Notes under the pieces: model-generated
What the model was told of the DNA's origin: nothing
The model's database searches: none
What the model saw: the letters and a program-made list of their open reading frames with translations, nothing else
Origin: DATATB01 sp036268995
GTDB lineage: Bacteria; Planctomycetota; Planctomycetia; Pirellulales; PNKZ01
Assembly (NCBI GenBank): GCA_036268995.1
Contig: DATATB010000002.1
Coordinates: 1 to 5,996 of the forward strand
DNA length: 5,996 bases
Direction: 5' to 3'
Made by a program: the position numbers and the translations under genes
In this document: positions 1 to 5,996 of the stretch, in pieces
How positions within the stretch are numbered: the first letter of the stretch is position 1
How the letters are laid out: each line of letters opens with the position of its first letter

Positions 1-799
1 GCTGGGCATGGCCAGCAAGGAAGTCATGGTCTCGGCGCCGCTGCTGGTGTTGCTCTACGACCGCGTGTTTTGGGCCGCAAGCTGGCGCGAACTGTGGGAC
101 CGGCGCAAGCGATTCTACTGCGGCCTGGCTGCCACGTGGCTGATCCTCGTCGTGCTCATGGCCGGCGGGCCGCGCAATCGGTCGGTCGGCTTTGATTTGG
201 GCTATAGCGCCGGGCAATACTTCCTGCTGCAAGGCTGGGCCATCGGCCATTATCTGCGCTTGGTGTTTTGGCCCGTGGGTCTGTGCCTGGACTACGGACG
301 CCAGTCGATCCAGATGGTCAGCGCCGGTCGCATCCTGCCCGGCGGGCTGGTGGTGCTCGGGTTGCTGGGGCTGACGCTGTGGGCCTTGTGGCGGCGGCCG
401 GTTTGGGGTTTTCTCGGAGCTTGGTTCTTTCTGATCCTGGCTCCCAGTTCCAGCTTCGTGCCGATCATTACAGAAGTAGCGGCCGAGAAGCGGATGTATC
501 TCCCCTTGGCCGCAGTCGTGACGGCTGCGGTCATCGGCGGCTGGCTGCTGATCCAGCGCTTGCGATTACGCGCCGGCCGGGCCGGCTTGGGCCTGGCGGC
601 CTTGATCGTGGCTGCGCTGGCGGCGACGACTTATGCCCGCAATCTCGATTACCGCACGGCGGTATCAATCTGGACCGACACGGTGGCAAAGAATCCCGGC
701 AATGCCTGGGCGTATCAGAGCCTCGGCAAAGTGGACTACGACGCCGGCGATTACGAAGCCGCCATTGCCGCCTATCGCCAGGCCTTGAAGTTGAAGCCG
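1..799 (+). repeat. Direct repeat copy A: membrane half plus first TPR of the first paralogue
   Basis: Pairs with 2181-2979 at a constant offset of 2180 bases without gaps. By hand count there are about 53 mismatches (about 93% identity). Bases 1-129 and 529-606 are fully identical to the other copy. The repeat probably continues upstream of the window. Mismatches increase abruptly after base 799, although the two proteins remain alignable. Confidence 0.9.
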
Positions 800-1507
800 G
801 ACATGAGCGCCGTTTACAGCGACTTGGGTTCCGCTTTGTCGCAGCAGGGTAAATCGGCCGAGGCGATCCAGGCCAACGAAAAAGCCTTGGAGCTGGATCC
901 GGAGAATTTCGCCGCTCACAACAATCTGGGCGTCGATTTCACCCGGGCAGGTCAGGCCGGTCCGGCCGCCGAGCATTACGAGGCGGCGCTGCGAATCGAG
1001 CCGGGCTATTTGCGGGGGCAGCTCAATTACGGGAATTTTTTGCTCGGGCAGGGCCGCTTGAATGAAGCTGCCGAGCATTTGCGCGCTGCGATCCGCATTC
1101 GCCCCCTGGCGCCGCCGCCGCATAATTCGCTCGCTGCCGTGCTCAGTGCCCAGGGGCATGTCGCCGAGGCCGAAGCCGAGCTGCGCACGGCTCTCGAGCT
1201 TGATCCCCGACAGGCCGAAGCCTGGGACAACCTGGCCCGGTTGCTGCTGGGGCAGGCCCGGGCTGCGGCCGACCGTGATAAGCTCTCAGCCGCGGCCCAA
1301 TGTGCGGAGCGTGCGTTGCAACTCGCGCCCCGCAGCAGCCGGTTTCTCAGCACGGCCGGGATGGTGCTTGACTCACTCGGCCGGCAGCAGGCAGCCATCG
1401 CCCATTGGCAAGCCGCATTGCAAGCCGATCCAAACAACGCTGAAGCACGCGGCAATCTGCAACAGGCAACCGGCGTCCAGGCATCCGCGCTTCCGACCGG
1501 CTCTTGA
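1..1507 (+). CDS. TMTC-like multi-pass membrane protein with C-terminal TPR array, 5' end cut by window edge
   Basis: The reading frame is open from the window edge (codons start at base 2) to the TGA at 1505-1507. The ATG at 8 is internal: it aligns with Met206 of the downstream paralogue, so about 205 N-terminal residues, including the expected Asp-Asp motif of the first periplasmic loop, lie upstream of the window. Numbering from that Met, residues 1-210 are mostly hydrophobic and contain several membrane helices (about 36-52, 110-128, 132-146, 163-184, 195-209) and the family-type motifs SKEVMVSAP (3-11) and AEKRMYLP (159-166). Residues 232-476 form seven TPR units; the sixth has 41 residues instead of 34. 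The last 23 residues are a short tail. By family analogy it is a GT-C-type glycosyltransferase of the inner membrane with TPRs in the periplasm; donor and acceptor are unknown. It lies 65 bases upstream of its paralogue on the same strand, so co-transcription is likely. Confident as a gene, moderate on function. Confidence 0.85.
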   Translation, partial: LGMASKEVMVSAPLLVLLYDRVFWAASWRELWDRRKRFYCGLAATWLILVVLMAGGPRNRSVGFDLGYSAGQYFLLQGWAIGHYLRLVFWPVGLCLDYGRQSIQMVSAGRILPGGLVVLGLLGLTLWALWRRPVWGFLGAWFFLILAPSSSFVPIITEVAAEKRMYLPLAAVVTAAVIGGWLLIQRLRLRAGRAGLGLAALIVAALAATTYARNLDYRTAVSIWTDTVAKNPGNAWAYQSLGKVDYDAGDYEAAIAAYRQALKLKPDMSAVYSDLGSALSQQGKSAEAIQANEKALELDPENFAAHNNLGVDFTRAGQAGPAAEHYEAALRIEPGYLRGQLNYGNFLLGQGRLNEAAEHLRAAIRIRPLAPPPHNSLAAVLSAQGHVAEAEAELRTALELDPRQAEAWDNLARLLLGQARAAADRDKLSAAAQCAERALQLAPRSSRFLSTAGMVLDSLGRQQAAIAHWQAALQADPNNAEARGNLQQATGVQASALPTGS

Positions 1508-1572
1508 TCGACGCCTTGACGAGACGCGCGACGTAAAATCGCGACAGTACAGATCGAAACGGAGCAGGCATC
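1508..1572 (+). other. Short intergenic spacer between tandem paralogues
   Basis: The 65 bases between the two plus-strand genes contain TTGACG (1516-1521) and TAAAAT (1534-1539). These resemble -35 and -10 hexamers but are separated by only 12 bases, too close for a normal sigma-70 promoter. No terminator-like hairpin was found. The simplest reading is an operon spacer with read-through from the first gene. Confidence 0.5.
1561..1564 (+). promoter_or_regulatory. Shine-Dalgarno GGAG for the TTG-started gene
   Basis: GGAG lies 8 bases before TTG at 1573, an optimal spacing, and decides the start in favour of TTG over the in-frame ATG at 1603. It sits in the 65-base gap after the first gene, so the second gene has its own translation signal even if it is co-transcribed. 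Confidence 0.6.
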
Positions 1573-3675
1573 TTGCGTCGGAAGCAGGCAAAATCGAAGC
1601 AGATGCCGCGGCGGGCGCCGGTGCACGCGCCGTCGTGGGCCTGGGCGCGGCCGGCGGTGGCCGTGGGACTCGCGCTATTGGCCCTGGCAGCCTATGCCGA
1701 CAGCTTTTCGGTTCCCTTCATCTTCGACGACGAATACGCGATCGTCGACAATCCGAACCTGGGACGCGAAGCCTGGCTGGCCTGGCAAGCCCCGCCGCAA
1801 TCGGCCGCTGCCGGCCGGCCGGTGGTCGGGCTGTCGCTGGCTATCAATTACGCGCTGGGCAAACTGAACGTGACCGGTTATCACGTTTTCAACCTGGCGG
1901 TACACGTGGCGGCCGGATGGCTGTTATGGGGCCTGCTGCGGCGAACGCTCGAGCGCCCGCCGCTGGCGGCGCGTTTGGGAGCGGCCGGACCCTGGCTGGC
2001 GGCCGTGATTGCAGCCGTGTGGCTGGTGCATCCGCTCCAGACCGAGGCAGTCACCTACGTCGTGCAGCGCTCGGAACTGCTAGTCGGGCTGTTTTACCTG
2101 GCTACGCTCTACTGCTCCGCGCGCAGTTGGCAATCGCCACACGCGGGACGGTGGCAGGCCGCCGGTGTCGCCTGCTGCGCGCTGGGCATGGCCAGCAAGG
2201 AAGTCATGGTCTCGGCGCCGCTGCTGGTGTTGCTCTACGACCGCGTGTTTTGGGCCGCAAGCTGGCGCGAACTGTGGGACCGGCGCAAGCGATTCTACTG
2301 CGGCCTGGCCGCCACTTGGCTGATCCTCGTCGTGCTCATGGCCGCCGGGCCGCGCAATCGGTCGGTCGGTTTTGATTTGGGCTTTAGCGCCGGGCAATAC
2401 TTCCTGCTGCAAGGCTGGGCCATCGGCCATTACCTGCGCTTGGCGTTTTGGCCCGTGGGTCTCTGCCTGGACTACGGACGTCAGTCGATCCAAGTGGTCA
2501 GCATAGGTCGCATCCTTCCGGGCGGGCTGGTGGTGCTCCTGTTGCTGGGGCTGACGCTCTGGGCCTTGTGGCGGCGGCCGGTTTGGGGCTTTCTTGGAGT
2601 TTGGTTTTTTCTGATCCTGGCTCCCAGCTCCAGCTTTGTGCCGATCATTACAGAAGTAGCGGCCGAGAAGCGGATGTATCTCCCTTTGGCGGCGATCGTG
2701 ACGGCCGTGGTCATCGGCGGCTGGCTGCTGATCCAGCGCTTGCGATTACGCGCCGGCCGGGCCGGCTTGGGCCTGGCGGCCTTGATTGTGGCTGCGCTGG
2801 CGGCAACGACTTATGCCCGCAACCTTGATTACCGCACCGCGATATCCATCTGGACCGACACGGTGGCAAAAAATCCCAGCAATGCCTGGGCACTCCAAAG
2901 CCTGGGCAAAGTGGACGACGACGCCGGTGATTACGAGGCCGCCATCGCGGCCTATCGCCAGGCCTTGAAATTGGAGCCGAGCTTGGACGAGGTGGACGCG
3001 AATCTCGGGGCAGCGCTCTTTAAGCAAGGGAAGCTGCAACTTGCGGTCGAAGCCTGCACCAAGGCCCTGGAGCTGAATCCGCGGAACATTCATGCGCACA
3101 ATAATCTGGCGAAGACCCTCGAGGGTCTGAATCGCGACGACGAGGCGGCGAAGCATTACCAAGAGGCCCTTCGGGTCGACTCCGATTACGTGTCCGGCCG
3201 GTTCAATTACGCGATTTTTCTGTTCCACCACGGAAAACTGGACGAAGCCGAGCACCAATTGCGCGCGGCCATCGAACTTCGGCCGCTGGTCGCGCCGCCG
3301 CACAATTCGCTGGCCACCGTGCTCAGCCGGCAGGGACACATCGCCGAAGCAGAATCCGAGCTCCGCACGGCCCTCGCACTCGATCCGCGGTTCGCCAATG
3401 CCTGGGCCAACCTGGCGGAACTGCTGGGCATGGAATTCCAATCGGCCGCCGACCCCGAGCGATTGGCCGAAGCCGAACACGCGGCCGGCCGGGCGTTGAC
3501 CCTCGAGCCCAACAACAGCCAATTCCGCACGACGGCCGCCAGAATCCTGTATCTGGCCGGGCGACGGCCCGAAGCGCTTGCGCAATTGCGGGCGGCCCTG
3601 GAGTTAGATCCAAAAAACCTTGCGGCCCAGCGGAATTTGCAACTACTCACCTCCGAACAACCGCCGGGCGAGTAG
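1573..3675 (+). CDS. TMTC-like (GT-C fold type) membrane glycosyltransferase-like protein with seven TPRs
   Basis: Complete 700-residue protein. TTG at 1573 is chosen as start because GGAG at 1561-1564 sits 8 bases upstream; ATG at 1603 (residue 11) is the alternative and has a poorer site. The N-terminus is basic (MRRKQAKSKQMPRR), followed by a first helix at about 27-43 and FDDE at 51-54. An acidic pair right after the first helix is the usual metal/donor-site position of GT-C glycosyltransferases. Further family-type motifs are GYHVFNLAVH (102-111), HPLQTEAVTYV (153-163), SKEVMVSAP (208-216) and AEKRMYLP (364-371). About 10-12 membrane helices end near residue 413. Seven TPR units occupy 437-681, mostly 34 residues each, with the sixth (607-647) enlarged to 41. 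Positive-inside logic puts FDDE and probably the TPRs on the periplasmic side. Animal TMTC1-4 share this layout and O-mannosylate proteins; the bacterial substrate is unknown. Possible alternative: a membrane TPR scaffold that has lost catalysis. Confidence 0.9.
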   Translation: MRRKQAKSKQMPRRAPVHAPSWAWARPAVAVGLALLALAAYADSFSVPFIFDDEYAIVDNPNLGREAWLAWQAPPQSAAAGRPVVGLSLAINYALGKLNVTGYHVFNLAVHVAAGWLLWGLLRRTLERPPLAARLGAAGPWLAAVIAAVWLVHPLQTEAVTYVVQRSELLVGLFYLATLYCSARSWQSPHAGRWQAAGVACCALGMASKEVMVSAPLLVLLYDRVFWAASWRELWDRRKRFYCGLAATWLILVVLMAAGPRNRSVGFDLGFSAGQYFLLQGWAIGHYLRLAFWPVGLCLDYGRQSIQVVSIGRILPGGLVVLLLLGLTLWALWRRPVWGFLGVWFFLILAPSSSFVPIITEVAAEKRMYLPLAAIVTAVVIGGWLLIQRLRLRAGRAGLGLAALIVAALAATTYARNLDYRTAISIWTDTVAKNPSNAWALQSLGKVDDDAGDYEAAIAAYRQALKLEPSLDEVDANLGAALFKQGKLQLAVEACTKALELNPRNIHAHNNLAKTLEGLNRDDEAAKHYQEALRVDSDYVSGRFNYAIFLFHHGKLDEAEHQLRAAIELRPLVAPPHNSLATVLSRQGHIAEAESELRTALALDPRFANAWANLAELLGMEFQSAADPERLAEAEHAAGRALTLEPNNSQFRTTAARILYLAGRRPEALAQLRAALELDPKNLAAQRNLQLLTSEQPPGE
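2181..2979 (+). repeat. Direct repeat copy B: membrane half plus first TPR of the second paralogue
   Basis: Second copy of the repeat at 1-799, inside the 700-residue gene and covering residues of its distal membrane helices and first TPR. Differences between the copies are mostly synonymous: about 11 of 231 residues differ in the membrane part. The densest cluster of changes is 2481-2540, with 10 mismatches in 60 bases. Confidence 0.9.
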
Positions 3676-3681
3676 CGGTAG

Positions 3682-3701
3682 CGGAATTCGTGAGAATTCC
3701 G
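3682..3701. terminator. Perfect hairpin between convergent genes, possible bidirectional terminator
   Basis: CGGAATTC (3682-3689) and GAATTCCG (3694-3701) form an 8-bp perfect stem around a GTGA loop, a GNRA-type tetraloop in the plus-strand RNA. It starts 7 bases after the stop codon of the plus-strand gene and lies 34 bases beyond the stop codon of the minus-strand gene. No T-tract follows on either strand, so it is not a classic intrinsic terminator; it may terminate weakly or protect mRNA 3' ends. Confidence 0.5.
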
Positions 3702-3727
3702 GGCCGTGATCATCCCGACCCGGCCCG
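3700..3727. repeat. Second inverted repeat overlapping the hairpin
   Basis: CGGGCCG (3700-3706) and CGGCCCG (3721-3727) can form a 7-bp GC-rich stem around a 14-base loop that contains the palindrome TGATCA. It shares bases 3700-3701 with the end of the upstream hairpin, so the two complete stems cannot form together. It may contribute to convergent termination; no T-tract follows. Confidence 0.35.
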
Positions 3728-3734
3728 CAGCGCC

Positions 3735-5792
3735 TCATCGCCGAGGCCGGCTACGCAACAAACGCTGCAACTGTTGACGCGGCCGGGGATCGGCTGGATT
3801 CAACCGCTGGGCTTCGCGCCATTGCTCGACGCAGGCCCGCAGATCGCCCAACTGCTCTAGCGCCGTCGCCAGGTTCTGCCGTACGGCCGCATCGCGGGGA
3901 GCGAGCGCCGCCGCCCGGCCGAATTCGTCCCGGGCCGCGGCCCACTGGCGTTGGCTCAGCCACAAGCTGCCAAGATTGTTGTGGGCCTGCGCGAGCTTGG
4001 GATCCAAGCGAATCGCCTCGGTCAGCTCGCGCCGGGCGCCGGCATACTGCCGCTGGCCCAATAGCAGCGTGCCCAAGTTGAAATGTGCCCCCGCATGGTC
4101 CGCCTTGGCGCCCAGCGCGGCGTGATACTCGCCCAGCGCCGCTTCCAAGTCTCCTTCGTACGCCAGCAGCATGCCCAAGTTGTTGTGCGCATCGGCATAG
4201 TCCGGCTTGAGCTCGATGGCCCGGCGTAAATGTTCTTCGGCCTCCGAGCGATCTCCCTGGCGGGCGAGCGCGAATCCCAGATTGCAGTGCGCCTCGGCAT
4301 AGTTGGGGCTGATGCGCAGCGCATCGCGGTATTGCTCGATCGACTCCGTGAAATCACCTTGCGATTCGAGCGCAAAGCCCAAATTGTTGTGGGCCTCGGC
4401 ATCCAGCGGGTTGAGTTCGAGAAGCTGGCGATAGATGCCTGCCGCCTGATCGAGCTTGCCATCCATGCTCAGATACTTTGCCAGGTTGCCGTAGGCCATG
4501 TTGGCCTTCGGGTTCTTGACGATCGTGTCCCACCAGATACTCGTCCCATCGCGATACACGGTTGCGCGGCTCCACGTGGCCGCGCCCAGCACCAGGCAGA
4601 GGGCCGCGGCAATGCCGAAGCGAGGCCGCGGTTCGAGTTTCAGTCGCCGCGCCGCGGCCAGTGCGATGGCCGCCAGCAAGCCCAGCCATCCCACGCCGGC
4701 CAGGTATTGGAAATGGTCGGCGACGAACGAATAGCGCATCGGATAAATATTGAAAAAACCCAGCGCCGGAAACAGCGTGCCGTAAAAGAACAGCAGGGCA
4801 CACAGCGGACCGCGACCCCAGCGGCCGCGACCCAGCCAGAGCACCACCGGCGCGGCGCCGGCCGCCAAGGGAAACCCCCACTGCCACCATTGACCGGCGT
4901 CGATGGTCCAACGCGGGTAGATGAAGGTCAGCCCAGCCGGCCAGATCAGCTTGGCCGCGTAAAAACAGATCGCCCGGCCAGCAATCAGCACGCGGTCGGG
5001 CAGCGAAAACGCCCACTCCGGACCGACGGCGCCGACATTGTCGCGCTCCATCGCGATGGTCAGCAGCCCCAGCGGCAAGGCGAGCACAAACCACGGCAGC
5101 ATCAGCGCCAACGCCTGCCGCTCGACGCGGCCGCGCTTCCAGTAATGCACCAGCAGAATGGCGGCCGGCAGCGTACACGCCACCGTTTTGCTCAGCAGCG
5201 CGCACGCGAAAAAAAACGTGGCCAGGGCATAATCCCGCCACGAGCCCGGCAACGCGTCGGGCTCGTCGATCGGCCAGAAACGCAAGTACCGATTGGCCGC
5301 AGCCAGATAGAAGAACGTCGACAAGACGTTCTTGCATTCGGTGATCCAGGCCACCGATTCGACGTTCAGCGGATGGAGTGCCCACAGCGCCGCAATCCAA
5401 TAAGCCCCCGGCACCGCCAGCCGCCGCAACACGAGCCACAGCAGCACCGCATTGGCAGCGTGCAGGGCCAGGTTCACGGCGTGAAAACCCGGCGCCCACG
5501 GCCCCCACAGGTGATAGCCCACCCAGAATACCGTGTGAACCAAAGGGTAATACTGCGGCGTCGCGCCGGGCTTCAGCCAGATGCGCCCCAAACCGGCCAG
5601 CGACTCCAGTTGCGGGTTGTCGGTGACGTGGTAATCATCGTCCCAGATGAAACCCTCGCCAATGGCAGGCAAATAGAACAAGCAGGTGACTGCCACCAGC
5701 CCCAGGCCGGCCAACAGCGTCCGCCGGCGGCGCCCGGACAGTCCCTGAGTGCGAGCCGCAGTCATACGCCGCGATTTGGAACCGGTCTTCAT
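3735..5792 (-). CDS. Divergent TMTC-like membrane glycosyltransferase-like protein with seven perfect 34-residue TPRs
   Basis: From ATG at 5792 the product has 685 residues. A basic N-terminus (RRRR at 21-24) precedes helix 1 (about 25-42) and the acidic motif FIWDDDYHVTDNP (48-60), typical of the first outer loop in GT-C enzymes. FHAVNLALHAANAVLL (103-118), HPLNVESVAWI (140-150), a helix ending in LLSKTVACTLP (199-209) and VADHFQYLAG (357-366) are motifs of the bacterial TPR/TMTC-like family. About ten or more helices end near residue 410. Residues 431-668 are seven gapless 34-residue TPRs, then a basic tail ending RSRPRR. It converges on the tandem pair and resembles it in plan, but the motif variants mark another subfamily. 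The start is not certain: the frame stays open upstream to the window edge, ATG at 5765 (residue 10) is also possible, and neither ATG has a strong ribosome binding site. 5792 is preferred because it places a short basic tail before helix 1, as in relatives. Enzymatic role is inferred; the substrate is unknown. Confidence 0.88.
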   Translation of the reverse strand: MKTGSKSRRMTAARTQGLSGRRRRTLLAGLGLVAVTCLFYLPAIGEGFIWDDDYHVTDNPQLESLAGLGRIWLKPGATPQYYPLVHTVFWVGYHLWGPWAPGFHAVNLALHAANAVLLWLVLRRLAVPGAYWIAALWALHPLNVESVAWITECKNVLSTFFYLAAANRYLRFWPIDEPDALPGSWRDYALATFFFACALLSKTVACTLPAAILLVHYWKRGRVERQALALMLPWFVLALPLGLLTIAMERDNVGAVGPEWAFSLPDRVLIAGRAICFYAAKLIWPAGLTFIYPRWTIDAGQWWQWGFPLAAGAAPVVLWLGRGRWGRGPLCALLFFYGTLFPALGFFNIYPMRYSFVADHFQYLAGVGWLGLLAAIALAAARRLKLEPRPRFGIAAALCLVLGAATWSRATVYRDGTSIWWDTIVKNPKANMAYGNLAKYLSMDGKLDQAAGIYRQLLELNPLDAEAHNNLGFALESQGDFTESIEQYRDALRISPNYAEAHCNLGFALARQGDRSEAEEHLRRAIELKPDYADAHNNLGMLLAYEGDLEAALGEYHAALGAKADHAGAHFNLGTLLLGQRQYAGARRELTEAIRLDPKLAQAHNNLGSLWLSQRQWAAARDEFGRAAALAPRDAAVRQNLATALEQLGDLRACVEQWREAQRLNPADPRPRQQLQRLLRSRPRR
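3789..4502 (-). repeat. Seven in-register 102-base TPR-coding repeats
   Basis: These 714 bases encode exactly seven 34-residue TPR units (residues 431-668 of the minus-strand protein) with no insertion or linker. Most units carry the pattern A-x-A-H-x-N-L-G near the start and end in a L-x-P or similar turn. The repeats are diverged in DNA, so this is a protein-level repeat and not a recent tandem expansion. Confidence 0.85.
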
Positions 5793-5996
5793 GGAACATT
5801 TCGGCCCTGGCGAGGATTCAGCCGATTGGGCTTCCCAGCAGGTAAAGATCGACCGAAGAATAACTTCTCCGCAACCCCTCTTCCCTTGACTGCACTTTCC
5901 GACGTTTGGCGGCGGGTCATGCGGCAAGTAGTGCGAGGGATTGAAATAGTTGTTTAATTCTTCGTGGAATCTTGTCGTGTTTATCAAGGCTTCGGA
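5793..5996 (-). promoter_or_regulatory. Upstream region of the minus-strand gene, promoter expected here
   Basis: This 204-base stretch looks more AT-rich toward the window edge than the genes do. On the minus strand TTGATA (5987-5982) and AAGAAT (5962-5957) are separated by 19 bases and loosely resemble sigma-70 hexamers; this is a weak match. The frame of the downstream gene is open throughout, but the encoded residues show no membrane helix or family motif, which favours a non-coding leader. No RNA gene was recognised. Confidence 0.25.

Noticed and set aside
8..10. ATG at 8 as the true start of the first gene
   Set aside because: The frame is open to the window edge, and this Met aligns with internal Met206 of the paralogue; a start here would discard the first helices and the acidic motif.
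1516..1539. Possible promoter TTGACG / TAAAAT between the tandem genes
   Set aside because: The 12-base spacing is too short for a sigma-70 promoter, and no better-spaced -10 hexamer follows.
1062..2375. Plus-strand open frame of 437 codons bridging the first two genes
   Set aside because: It overlaps both genes in another frame, crosses the spacer, and encodes low-complexity Arg/Ala/Gly/Pro-rich sequence without a recognisable domain.
1..2979. Insertion sequence or transposon as the cause of the duplicated segment
   Set aside because: No transposase gene, terminal inverted repeats or target-site duplications are visible; the repeat lies within coding sequence in the same frame.
2746..3585. 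Minus-strand open frame of 279 codons opposite the TPR region of the second gene
   Set aside because: It is antisense to the well-supported TPR array and shows no domain; a similar antisense frame appears opposite the first gene because the DNA is related.
4230..5957. Plus-strand open frame of 575 codons opposite the third gene
   Set aside because: It is rich in Arg, Gln, Pro and His with no membrane helix or motif, and lies antisense to a gene with clear family motifs and seven TPRs. Long antisense frames are expected in high-GC genes.

Overview
The window holds three large genes from one protein family and almost nothing else. All three encode multi-pass membrane proteins with a C-terminal tetratricopeptide repeat (TPR) array. 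Their layout resembles the TMTC/DUF1736 group of GT-C-type glycosyltransferases, whose animal members O-mannosylate proteins. The high GC content, the very large TPR-rich membrane proteins and the presence of several paralogues side by side suggest a bacterium such as a planctomycete (Pirellulales-like), with Verrucomicrobia or a deltaproteobacterial lineage as alternatives. This placement is inference from gene style; the window has no marker gene.

Layout: positions 1-1507 (+) are the 3' part of the first gene, cut by the window edge. After 65 bases comes a complete paralogue at 1573-3675 (+), with a TTG start supported by a GGAG ribosome binding site. A 59-base gap with a perfect hairpin separates it from a third, convergent gene at 3735-5792 (-). 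The last ~200 bases (5793-5996) are the upstream region of the third gene.

The first two genes are a tandem duplication with a constant offset of 2180 bases and no indel over 476 aligned codons. By hand count the membrane half is about 93% identical in DNA and about 95% in protein, including one stretch of 129 identical bases. Identity falls sharply just after the first TPR, to roughly 40-55% for most later repeats. The third gene has the same architecture but is a distant relative, with its own versions of the signature motifs (DDD rather than DDE; VADHFQYL rather than AEKRMYLP).

A plausible reading is a small locus of membrane glycosyltransferase-like enzymes that share a catalytic membrane core but carry different periplasmic TPR domains, which may select different protein partners. 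Sequence family and architecture support the enzyme class only moderately; donor sugar, acceptor and biological role cannot be read from the window. No RNA gene, CRISPR array, insertion sequence or phage gene was seen.
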